Translations under genes and position numbers: made by a program
Shown: piece by piece, positions 51,201 through 62,593 of the stretch
Layout: the number at the start of each line of letters is the position of its first letter
Numbering within the stretch: the stretch's first letter is position 1
Notes under the pieces: generated by a model
What the model saw: the letters and a program-made list of their open reading frames with translations, nothing else
What the model was told of the DNA's origin: nothing
Database searches by the model: none
NCBI GenBank assembly: GCA_965153455.1
Contig: OZ234499.1
Span: forward strand, 8,986,271 to 9,050,270
Direction of reading: 5' to 3'
Origin: Sphagnum compactum
Lineage: Eukaryota > Bryophyta > Sphagnopsida > Sphagnales
Length of the DNA: 64,000 bases

Positions 51201-54200
51201 AACACTCATAAGGTTATGACCACACTCATTCTTGTCATGTTAGTTTTGGTTTTGCTGGAGCTGATAGAATGGTTACCTTCAAAGTATTGTTCTGTAAATT
51301 TTTCTGCAATTTCATAGATGTGGAACATTTCAGCTAGGAAGACTTGACTTCTCTATTAGGTTATATTTTGACAAATGTAAGTGGACTGACAGGATGGCTT
51401 CTTCTGGCATTTGCCGGATAGTGAAGGGGCAGATTATCTGTTCCCCAAAGAACACTGAAGAAGAACAGCAATTTGATCATGTTCTAAGATTGCTGGAGCG
51501 AGTTCAGATGACCGTGAACAATTGCAGGACAGTTGCTCAGTTATATAAAGAGCTTCATGAGCAAGCTGAATTTATTGTAGAGACCATTCAACATTATCTT
51601 TCAAAGGAGGAGATTGGAGTAAGTGGTTTTCTATGTTGATCCACTAATAAATTCTTTTCTCTCATGTCATTGCATGTTTGCTTAAGTAGTTTTCAAGTGC
51701 ACCTGTTTCTTGTGTTGAGTATATACATTTCTATAAATTTTGCCTGCTGCATCATCCTGTTGAGCTTTGTATGGATTCTGCAAATTTTGTCTTCTTGCTC
51801 TAATTGCTCTGCTCCTGTCTTCTTTCTCAGGGGCTGCAGCTGGCAGGAAAGCATTTGAAAGAGGAGGAGCAACATGCCCTGTTGTACCAGAGGTTAAGAG
51901 TGATGCCACTCAGATTGCTTGAACAGGTTTTGCCGTGGTTGGTTGCAGTTCTCAGTGAGGAGGAAGCAAAAGAAATGCTTCGAAACATGCGCCTTGCAGG
52001 TTCAATGCATCTATGTCCTCTCTTTTCATTACATTCTGTTCTGTCAGGATTAACAAAGAGTTATCCTGTGGTCTAGTTTTGTCTTCCTATTGTGCTTATT
52101 GGAGTAGAGTATGGCTGACGTCATAGACAATTAGTAAGTAGAGAGTATCATTACACTTTCTTCTAGTGCATTACTGTAATACTCTCTTTCACAGGTACTA
52201 GCTAGAATGAAATGAAGTGTACCATCACAAGCTTGTTTCAGCTTGATTGAGTATACATTGACTTTTTGGTAGCTATGTCTCTTGAGTGCTAGCCAACATC
52301 ATGACCTTGATGTCAGTGGGTAGTCATAGCAGCTTGTCACTGCTCTTTGTGATGAAGGGGATGGTCTGACACTTTATGAGGGACTCTCATAAGGTTATCA
52401 CTGCACTGATTGTTGTGTCAGGTATGCACCAGAATATCTCAGGTGTACATCCTGGCTAAGGCTATTCAGACAACAATACTCAGTGTGACACTAGTCCTGC
52501 CATATTGTATAACTGCAAGGAAATAACAACGAAGGGTCAAAATCTTTGTTGTGAAGTCCTGAGAAGGTGTTATTGTATAGTTATGCTCTGTAACAATTGT
52601 TATATACTTGTCTACACCCACCGTCAGGAGCTGATGAAGTCAGTGGGTAGTCATGGCAGCTTGTCACTGCTCTTTGTGATGAAGGGAATGGTCTGACGCT
52701 TTATGGACCCTCATGAGTCTTATTGCCATCCTTATTGTTGTGTGGCCAAAGTGCCATTTTGGAGATTTCTCTGCAATCTCATAATGGGTTTTTAGGAAGG
52801 TGTTTTATGTGTATGAGTTTGTTGAGGAACCTTACATGCCTTGTTACTTGCAGCACCTGTGTCGGACTATGCACTTGTCACCCTTTTTTCTGGATGGGCA
52901 TGTAAAGGGCACCCCCAAAATGTTGCTGGAAACTATCGCTGCCTGTCATCAATATCAGTGAATGAGTGCCCTCTCATGAAGATCACTTCAGGAGTGGAGC
53001 AAGTGAGTGAGGACATATTAGATCACTCCGAGGTCGAAGGTGGTGCAAAGGAAGCAGGTTTTAGACATGGTCCTGATGATCTATTGGAGAGCTTTGATAC
53101 CCGCCCACTGAAGCGACTTCGAGGGAAGACAACACCTGGAGGAGAGCAATCTTCTCTAGAAGAAGTCAATTCTGTTGCTGGTGTGGAAGTGAAGCAGGGT
53201 TGTGGAGCTGCAGCTATCTGTTGTGCCCCAGAGCTAGGCTGCCGAAAAATTGGTGCTCGCACCTCTGTACCACCTTCTCGCTCTCTTTCAGCCAGTTCAG
53301 TGACTCCACTTGTGAGCAGCTCACTAGGTTCTGGTCTCTTTGGTTGGGGAAGCAACAGTGGCTCCTTCTCTGGTGCTGGTCCCAAGCCTATTGATCACAT
53401 TTTTCAGTTTCACAAAGCTATACGGAAGGATCTTGAGTATTTGGATGTTGAGTCAGCTCGACTGGCTGACTGCAGCGATGACTTTCTTATGCAGTTTCGA
53501 GGGCGGTTTCAATTTCTGTGGGGTCTTTATCGTGCCCATAGCAATGCAGAGGATGACATTGTTTTTCCTGCTCTTGAAGCTAAAGAGGCACTCCATAATG
53601 TGAGTCACTCATATACTATCGACCACAAACAAGAAGAACAGCTCTTCAAAGACATTTCGCAGGTAAATGATTGTATGGAAGTGCTTGCTCTCATTGCTCC
53701 ATGTCTTGCAATTGAGCTCCATAGTAAAAAGACTGACTTCATGGAGATTTTGTTCCTATCACCAGACTACAGTCCTTGACATAAGTAAACGCCCAGACTC
53801 TACAGGATAGCATGAATGATAGAGGAATGCCAATCCAGTTATGCACCTCTGCAATCTTGCTCTATTTCATAGTCATGCAGGCCTAGTAGGTTGAGGAGTA
53901 TTCCTTGAAAACCTGTGAATGGAATTCTCCCCTTCCTCTGTATGATTTGTCCAAGGATTGTAGAGCATGGTTGATCAAGCTGCTTACCAGGGTGTCAGTT
54001 TCTTGTCCTCTCTGGTGAAGGAACTTTTGGAGCTTTCGCGATTGCATGGTTCTCAGACATCCATCCTGGCTTTAAGTGAGCCTGCAGGTGGTATAGAGGA
54101 GGGGCATATACATTTTGTCAAGGATGACCATGATGCTTCACAGCGGAGGGCTTTGGCTGCAAAGCTACAGAGAATGTGCAAGTCTGTCCGAATGAGCCTT

Positions 54201-57200
54201 GATCAGCATGTCTTAAGGGAGGAGCTTGAGCTTTGGCCACTTTTTGGTGTCCACTTCACCATTGAGGAACAAGAGCGAATTGTGGGACGCATTATAGGAA
54301 CCACTGGGGCTGAAGTTTTGCAGGTCTGTCTCATCCTTCCCTGGATTGTGATCCACACCTACAATTTATGCCTTTTTCCGTGGGCTGGTTTTGCGTGTTT
54401 AGCTTGCTGCAGTAATGACTGTATGTGATTTTCAGTGTATGTGTTTGGACTTGTTTCAGGCAATGTTGCCATGGGTAACAACAGCACTGACAGAAGATGA
54501 ACAGAACACCATGATGGATACATTACGACAAGCAACTCGCAATACCATGTTTGACAAGTGGTTAAGTGCATGGTGGAAGGACACTCCAACATCCAATCCC
54601 CATTCCCCACCATTGGTTACCAATGATCAAATTACTCCCCCCTCTGGCACTACCGAATCTCTTCAAATGGTTGTGGATTATCTCTCACGAGGTGTTGTGA
54701 CCATGAAAGAGACAATGAATGATGGGAAGAATGGAAAGAGCAACAGTTTGCAATGTGAGGGAAAAAATTGCAATACTGAAAGACCTTTAGGTACCTCTCT
54801 CAAAGCTGGGTGAAACTTGACCTGCTTTTCAACCCTAAATTTTTCCTTTTAGCTTCTCTACTGGTTGTGGAAAAGTGTGCTGGCAGATATTAGTCTTCCT
54901 GTTGCTTTTGGAATGCAACACAACCTTAGGGCAGTTTGTTTGCCTGGACTTTTGAGTGGATTATTATGTACTTACCCTTCAGCCCCTGTAGGGAGCTGAT
55001 GAAGTCAGAGGGGAGTATTGGCAGCTTGTTGCTGTGATTCATGATGAAGGTGATGGTCTGATACTTTGTGATTGATACTCATGAGGTTGTGATTGGACCC
55101 ATTCTTGTCATGCTTCATTTTGTTTTGCTGGCTGACACAATTGTCACCATCAAAGTGTTGTTGTGGATTTTTTGATGCAATCTCATACATAGAGTTGTCA
55201 GAACTGGGGAGGTAGTTGCAGCTAGTCACTGCCATACATGAGGAAGCTGCTGGTCCGATACTTTGCAAGTGACACTCAGAAGGTCATGAGTATAACTCAT
55301 TCTTGTTATGTCTTTCAGTTAGGCTAGATGTGACTTAGTTTTTAGCATCAATTTGTCATTGTAGAGTTTGCTCTGCAATTTTGTAGAGATTGGGAGGTGT
55401 GGCTTCATATTTGTGTTCAGGAGAATGGCAATATGACACATACTGAGTAGTTAGACAACCAAATGTGTTTGGTGCTTCCACCTCACTTTGTTAGATGTCC
55501 CAGTGTCATGAGTTTGTGATTTCAGACAGAGGGTTAAATGTAGAAGTGTTTGAAGAGGGAAGCTCAGGGTCAGCAGGGGTTTTTGGGCCAGACCACAGTG
55601 GCAGGGTGAAGAAGGGAATGGAGCAAGATCACAATTTGGCAGTCAGCACCAGTGAGCATGTTGGGATGGAGGGTGAAAAGTTCAAGCCTGGGTGGCGTGA
55701 CATATTCAGAATGAACCAAAAGGAATTGGAAGCTGCAATTCGCAAGGTTTCCAGTGACAGCTCCCTTGACCCACGTCGGAAAGCTTACCTTATGCAGAAT
55801 TTAATGACGAGGTTAGCAACAATGTCAAGCTCTTTTATCCCTGTCTGTGTCATTTTTCCAATGCTGGAAGACTTTGTTCCACCTGAAATTCTGGAGAAAG
55901 AGGTTTGCTGTAGAGAGAAATGATGTGCTTACAGATGATCCCAGCTTAATCTATTAGAACATTTCATTGCTATTGGCAGTCGATGGATTGCAGCGCAGCA
56001 GTTTTCATGCAGAGATGCAGCACAGGCAGGTGATAGCCCTGCAGACATTTCAGGGCGTAACCAGTCATTTCAGGATAAAGAGAAGAGAATATTTGGATGT
56101 GAGCATTATAAACGCAATTGTAAAGTGCGTGCATCATGCTGTGGTCACCTTTTCCCTTGCCGATTCTGCCATGACAAAGTCAGTGATCACTCCATGGACC
56201 GGTGGGTACTCATTAATCCATAAGGATTAGGCAAATAACTTCAAAGCAAACCCTAAGCAGTATTTTGAATCCTTATCATAGTATTGTTTCTATCAGGCCC
56301 GAGAGGGCACCTTTCCCTTGACTTCACAGGACTATTCAGTGACTGGTCAGGTCACAATGAAATTGATAACCTATTCTGGTCTCAACACGTTGGTGAAAAT
56401 GTGTGGCTTCTTACATAATTTGAGATTTCACCTATCTACTTCCAGAAGATTGGTGGAGATTTCATGTCCTACCACTAAATCTGTGCAGGCATGAGTATTG
56501 TTCAACAAGTCATGGTCTGATGTTCTGGTTTCTCTGCAGGCATACAACAAAAGAGATGATGTGTATGCAGTGCTTGGAAGTGCAACCAGTATCTTCGACA
56601 TGTGCTACTCCTTCTTGCAATGGTTTCTCTATGGCACAGTATTTCTGTAGTATCTGCAACTTCTTTGACAATGATGACAGGTGCATCTACTGGTTTGTGA
56701 TCATGAAAATCGTAAAGTGGACGTCTTCAATTGACTAATGGTACTATTGTCAAATTTTCACAAGTTACTGCACAATATTCTTGGTACTGTGGAAATAGAG
56801 CTGATGGTTTTTTAATTTGCTGGGATGGGGGATTGAATAAGCAGGAACATATATCACTGCCCTTTTTGCAACCTGTGCCGAGTGGGCAAAGGGTTAGGCA
56901 TAGACTACTTCCATTGCATGACCTGCAATGCCTGTATGTCTACGCAACTCAAAGAACATATATGCCGAGAAAAAGGCTTGGAATCAAACTGTCCAATTTG
57001 CCATGACTTTCTATTCACATCCAATACACCAGTGAAAGCTCTCCCATGTGGCCATTTCATGCACTCTGCTTGCTTTCAGGTGTCTTTTCATTTCTCCTCA
57101 AGTTTTGTTTGTATTCTCCTGTCTACATGTGTGTTCAATCTTCATGGCCTGCAAGTTGTGTGTCACAAAGAGTTCTGTTTCCATTGTTTATTCAGAGCCT

Positions 57201-58245
57201 CCAGTGGATACTGTGAAGGCTCATTCCTTCTTCAGAGGTACGTCAGTATCTTATGAAGTGTTTAGAGCACAGGGTTTGAGGTGTTAATGGTAGGAGCTCC
57301 ACTAGGGCTAAGTATTGGATTTACTTTCAATGCATTGCAGGCTTACACATGCAGCCATTACACATGTCCTATTTGCAGCAAGTCACTTGGAGACATGGCT
57401 GTAAGCTTCCTTCATTTTCCTTCTCCTGTTCAAATGCTTGTTCTAACTTGTCATCTGCAAATTAGCATTAGCACTCAAAGTGAAGGGTTGTATACTTCAT
57501 GACTGACGGGTTAGTCTTACCCCATGTGAGAAACTGGTGATCCTTTGGTGACTTTGTGTCCATATTCATTTGTTCACCTAGTACAGCAGTGACACATTTG
57601 TGATTCATTTTAGATTGTTAGCATCTTGCCACCTGTGATAGTAAAACCATTTCTGGAAGGTTAGAGTGGTTCATCATCTTTTCTCTCATAATTGGAAGGT
57701 TGCACTTCAGGTATACTTTGAAATGCTGGATGCTTTGTTGGCTGCTGAACAGCTTCCTGATGAATATCAAAACCGTTGCCAGGTATCACTGTAAAGCATT
57801 TAGACAGAATACCTTAGGAGGATGTATTGACTTAATTTTAATCCCTGATATGCATATCTGTCCTAATCTTTGCACAAGGTGTTAAGAAATGCTGGACCTC
57901 AATTTCATGGTGGCCTTAGCAACCTCTAATTTGTTTAGGACCAATAAATGTGATTTCCATCCTAGACTTTAGAAAACAGAAATTTTCAAGGATGGTTTTA
58001 TTAGCCCTAGAAGAAGACACTTGGGAAGGTGTTGGTCTTTTTTTGAAATGTGCAATTGGGTTCTATAGATAGTGCATTGTATAATTTTCTCTGTCGTTTT
58101 GATTGACTGATTTTTACGAACTGAGAGTTACCTATATGTGTAGGATATTCTGTGTAATGATTGTGAGCATAAGGGTACTGCACGATTTCATTGGCTGTAT
58201 CACAAATGTAGTGTATGTGGTTCCTACAACACTCGAACTATCTAA
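48264..58245 (+). CDS. BTS: BRUTUS-like hemerythrin / CHY-RING zinc-finger E3 ubiquitin ligase, 16 exons
   Basis: Exons: 48264-48521, 49098-49319, 49702-49896, 50145-50569, 51393-51618, 51831-51999, 52854-53662, 53964-54323, 54460-54790, 55526-55811, 55980-56201, 56540-56680, 56845-57079, 57341-57400, 57711-57782, 58144-58245; 4113 nt, 1370 aa, phases consistent. Parts: hemerythrin-like region 1 (about 30-170; KHHSSAEDEVIFPAL, HTYSLEH, QHLSKEEEQVFPLL), region 2 (about 300-450, degenerate), region 3 (about 680-860; FHKAIRKDL, SHSYTIDHKQEE, DQHVLREELELWPLF), CHY zinc finger from about 1134 (CEHYKRNC), CTCHY region, RING-H2 1264-1305 (C-x2-C-x15-C-x-H-x2-H-x2-C-x10-C-x2-C), zinc ribbon 1341-1364. 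In Arabidopsis BTS binds iron through the hemerythrin regions and targets bHLH regulators of iron uptake for degradation (family knowledge). A basic PLKRLRGK stretch in exon 7 could be a nuclear signal. Introns carry several copies of a dispersed repeat. Confidence 0.95.
51115..51325 (+). repeat. Copy B of the dispersed intronic repeat
   Basis: In intron 4 of the BRUTUS-like gene: GATGAGGGTGATGGTCTGAC, ACTTTGTGA, ACTCATAAGGTTATGACCAC, CATTCTTGT, then ATCAAAG-like and TTTCTGCAAT-like words, in the same order as copy A at 5190-5580. Confidence 0.75.
52211..52420 (+). repeat. Copy C of the dispersed intronic repeat
   Basis: In intron 6: AAGCTTGTTTCAG, TAGCTATGTCTCTTGAGTG, GCAGCTTGTCACTGCTC, GATGAAGGGGATGGTCTGAC, ACTCTCATAAGGTTAT. 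The 5' half matches the first part of copy A. Confidence 0.75.
52620..52790 (+). repeat. Copy D of the dispersed intronic repeat
   Basis: In intron 6, about 200 bp after copy C: GTCAGTGGGTAGTCATGGCA, GCTTGTCACTGCTC, GATGAAGGGAATGGTCTGAC, CTCATGAG. It is very close to copy C at its start. Confidence 0.75.
54990..55420 (+). repeat. Copies E and F of the dispersed intronic repeat, in tandem
   Basis: In intron 9: copy E (54990-55190) with GATGAAGGTGATGGTCTGAT, ACTTTGTGATTGATACTCAT, GAGGTTGTGA and CATTCTTGTCATG. Copy F (55195-55420) is more diverged, with GCAGCTAGTCACTGCC, CTGGTCCGATACTTTGCAAG, CTCAGAAGGTCATGAG and CATTCTTGTTATG. Confidence 0.7.
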
Positions 58246-61200
58246 GGTATGTTGGGGGCACCCTTTTAACAAGACTCGATCCCAGCTTCTGTTTGTTGAT
58301 CTTACATAGATATTTTGCAAGTTATGCTCTTCTGTAGGAGCTGGAGTTCCCCTGAAAGATGTTAGAATGGCATTGGCCAATTGCTAAATGTGTCATTATC
58401 ACCTGATGAAGGTGGAGGAGTGGGATGGACACTGCGTCACTCCATCAGCCAAAAGCTGTCAGGACTTTTGGCAGTTCCAATCTGTGGGTACATTACCTAG
58501 ACTCTGACTAAGTAGAACAGACTATACTGATATCTTGCCGGTGGGTATGAGTACACAAGATATTTCCTGTGTGTTTGGCACCCAGCCAAACATTCACGAA
58601 GTTCCCATATCTGAATTAGTTCAATCTAGGTTGAGATTGGAGGACTTCAAATATTCTATCCATACAGCTGATCTGTGTATCTAAAAGTGGTTTGGTGGAA
58701 GGCAAATAGGTCAGTTATGAGGTTATTTTCCTGGAAGCAAGAAAGCTGACAATTTGTTTTATGCTGTGTAGGGGACTTCAGAAGCCAGGATAAAGTCTCT
58801 TCTCTTTTAAAGTGCCAAGAAGTCCTGTGCATCTCAAATTTGAGCTGAAGTGTGAAATTTAGCTTGTGTCCAGTTTTCTTTGAGGTTGAAGTAGGTGGAA
58901 GCTTTTATGTATTTATAACTGAGATTAACTAGGGAGGTTTGTAAAGCAGAGGGAATTCTCCCTGGATCCTCCACCATTAGTGAGGAATCTCCTTCTGATC
59001 CTTACTGCTATTTCTCGTACAACTGTACTTTCTTTTCTTGTATAGTGCATTCTCCTGGGCAGCTCTGGTCATATATCTAGAATTAGTGCTGCGGATCTTC
59101 TGCACATGACACCCCTGGGATGACAGTGAGATGTGCTGCCAATACTTCAGTACAGCTACCCCAGGAATTTTATTCAGGGCAATTCTCTCATCTTCTCCTT
59201 GTTACCTAGTTTACCCTTGCTTACCAAGTCTACTCTTGCAGTTGGTAAGTATTGTGAACTCTGGTAAGTCTTGGCCTGGTGGCTGAAAATTTTTAGTTGC
59301 AAGTGTGGGTTGGAGGGGATTAAGGAGAAGGAAAAAAGTTGCCGGACCTGTGTCAAGTGGCTTGTTTTCTGCCTCCATCTGTATGTAGATACGATTAAGA
59401 TCACAAGTGATTCTCAAACTTTTGGATGATACACAAGTGAATTTGATGTACTGTAGATGGTTGGGTTTGTGTCTGGGGGAAGTAGGGGAGTATTTGGTTG
59501 CCACAACAGGTGCTTCGAACATTCCTTGTGCCTATATGATGTTGTGCATCAAGTGGAATTTTGGAACTCAATTGAGAAAGGACTGATAAGAGGGTTCACC
59601 TCTTTCATAGGAAATGCTTGAGTCTGTCTGGTTTGTTTCTTGTTTTCTTCAATTCATCTTCAATTTCTATGTATTTGGACTGGGCCCCCTTTGATGATGT
59701 GCTATTTTGTGTGATCAATAGAAGGCTTGTATGCTATTTCATATAGGAAGGAGCCTATGTAACATCTGATCCTGAGTCTTTCTCAACCAATGATAGGTGT
59801 AGTAATTTTGATGCTATAACCAATATGTACTTTCTTCTCTGGATGATCCATGGAGATAGGTTGAAGATTGTGGTTCACCTAGGTGGTTTCTAGGTAGGTA
59901 GGAGCGTATGGTTAGTATGTACATAAGAGCATGGAAGTAGGGGCAAGTACCAAATTTGTAGGTAGGTAGGCATTTAGATGCATATTGGTGGTCAACATGC
60001 AGTTAAGGGTAAGTTACTTGGTAGGTAGGTGTAAGGTGGTTATGGGACAAGAGCCTAAATGGGAAGGTTTTCTCCTACCTACTGACCCCTGCTCCTTCAT
60101 GGTGTGTTGGTGGGCTTAGGGTCCGTGGGTTCACACTGTTCATAGTATTCTGGCTAATTTTAAGTTCTGCCTGAAGTTTGTTGAGTTTCCATGCCTGTAG
60201 AATTATTCATTGTTTGCTGACCCTGCTGGGAGAGTGGAGAGAGAAGAAACTTCCCATTTACAGGTAAGTTAGTCACTAGCATATGGTCATATCAGACCCA
60301 TTTCGAACTGTTTTTACCAAGGCAGGAGTGGAAGCTGCTGATCAAATATGCAAGGAGTGGAAGTTGCTGATCAATATATATGCTAAGAGTTTTACTTCAT
60401 TGGACTGTTGGTCATGGCTCCAAAATTAAGTCATCAGAACATTGTAGTTGTGCCAAGTCTTTCAGAAGTCTTTCATAACACCCAACCCTAAACCCTAAGC
60501 CCTTTGCTTGATGAAAGGTAGAAGTCATCCTTCTGTGTGTATGTGTCATTGTTTCAGTTGAAAGCCTCACTCCGATTTGACCAACCACTGTTTCCAACAC
60601 ATTAACCAGAGATATTTTGACTAAGTTACAAGCTTCTTCATACAGCTTGTACAAAAATACAGGTGCAACTCTGCACAACTCTGTATGCACACCTTATAGA
60701 CAGTTTCATATCAAGCAATAAACTGACAAGCTGAAAGAAGGTACACAGTCCTCATGCCCTTCCCATGATTTTGTGATTTTTGACAGTATACTGAAAGATT
60801 CTGGTCGAAGATGATATGCACATGCCGTGTGAGTGGCAATTATCCTGTGAGTACATTTACATCAATTCCATCTGCCATTACACTTGAATCCTTGATCAAT
60901 TTAGTTTAGTGTGTCAATCAATATTACACCAACCTATGGACCAGAACTTTGGATCCTGAAGAGCAATTAGCACAGGGGTCTTCATCTATTTTCTCCTGTT
61001 GCTGCAACAGTCTCATCTGAAGCAAATCAATCTAATCTGGAACAATAAAGCAGATTGGGTGGTCTTGTCAGGGGGGAAAGATGATGTCCATTATCTAGCA
61101 AATGCCCAACTTCATGCACCCTCTTGGCTGATGATCTTCTGAAATAAAAGTCTGAGGAGATATGCCTTCCTCTGTAAAAGACTACATGATAAAGCAGAAA

Positions 61201-61359
61201 TATGAACATGAAGTCATGGGTGAAGAAACTAGCAGTCACACCAGCGCCTGTCATGTAGAGAGCATGATCTTTTCTCTCACCTAGAAATCAATTTTTTGGG
61301 TCAAGAGGTGGCAAAAAGGTTAGAATGTTGCAAGCAAATAAATGACATCAAAATGGTGA
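58246..61359. other. Downstream spacer of the BRUTUS-like gene
   Basis: No gene supported; the beginning is presumably 3' untranslated. Between about 59885 and 60030 several GTAGGTAGG runs occur. CCAACCCTAAACCCTAAG at about 60482 resembles short interstitial telomere-type sequence. Open frames here are short and unlike known proteins. Confidence 0.4.
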
Positions 61360-62593
61360 TCATGTGGTCAAGTTGTTCAGTAGGTGATGAGTCTCAGACT
61401 CACAATTTGCAGCTGATTGCATTCGCCATTGCTCCTGCCACTTGTGCTTCAAACCCATGCATGTCCTCTGACTGCTTCCATCACCAATTCCAAAGCTATT
61501 ATGATCATGATGGCTACTACACTTGTGATGGCCATTGTCAGCTTCATGTCCTCCACTACCCTTGTCACCCTTTGTTGTTGAAGGAAGTTGGTTCACTTCA
61601 GAACACAGGAAAGTGCTGTTGGATACTGTGGGGGTGCACCTAGAATTGTCTGTTCCTGACAAAAGACCAGTAGATCCACCTTCAATTACTGCTGAACTGA
61701 AGGATAGCACTAAAACGTCAGCTGTGTCCACTTGACCTAGGACTGAAGTTGAACCTGACAACTTGACTTCAAGTTGCTCCTCAGTATCTCCCACCAAGTC
61801 ATTCAAGCTGCTGTAGCACACCCCAAATTTAAAAGCATTTTAGCAGCAGGAGCAGACTCATCAAACTGTCACTGCACAAACTATGCAGAAAGCCCAACGC
61901 AATTCATGAACATACATACCATGTGAGGGTGTCTCCTCCACCCCTGCTATCTTTCTTCCGTTTCCGCCTGTACAAACCCCTCTCTACAAACTGAGCAGAA
62001 CTTGAAGGTTTAGCAGCAGCTTCCAAGAGGCCTGTATTGCATGCAGATGGATCCTGGTCATCCAATGGGGATGCCAGTAGCTCTACCTCATCCAGTATCA
62101 CAAGCGCAGCAGATGAATCTGAGAATCTGGCCTCGGACAATTTGCAACTGTTCTCCTTCTCTGGGTAGCATGAGCCACTGTACCTACTTCCTGTTTCAGT
62201 CTTGAGTGTTACTGCTTGTTGAACGGGTTCACAAGAGAAACCATGACCACTGCTAATGCAAATAAGCATTGCTGCCACTTCTTCCTCACTGCTGCTGTCC
62301 ATGGCAGCACCACTAATGGCCTCAGCACTACTGGCCAGTCCCACACTATCACTGCTGATACAAGGCCGTAACCTCCGAAGCGTACGATGCTTCTTGAATG
62401 GTGCCAGAGGTAGGTCATCTACACCTGTATTGTCTGATAGAAGATGTTCACTGCTTACTCTGTCATTGCTTGCCTGCTCCTTGCATGCATGGCTGCCTAC
62501 CTCAATCAGTGGCAGCCATTCGAATTGCTGCTTTGGCCTTGCCTTGCTGCTGACAAAACTCACAAACACTTCATCATTGACTCTCTCACCCAT
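61360..62593 (-). CDS. Hypothetical two-exon plant protein (374 aa)
   Basis: Minus strand: exon 1 62593-61920, exon 2 61810-61360, joined in phase (TG|C across the junction; donor GTATGT, acceptor CTACAG), giving 374 aa. I do not recognise a family. Residues around 95-115 (SSSEEEVAAMLICIS) faintly recall the conserved acidic-hydrophobic box in plant C1-type C2H2 zinc-finger proteins. A basic YRRKRKKDSRGGG stretch near the end of exon 1 could be a nuclear signal. Exon 2 contains SGGHEADNGHHKCSSHHDHN, which is His-rich but lacks the C-x2-C and QALGGH of a real finger. The rest is Ser-rich and probably disordered. The long open first exon and the clean splice junction argue for a real gene; the start and the lack of domains leave doubt. 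Confidence 0.5.
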
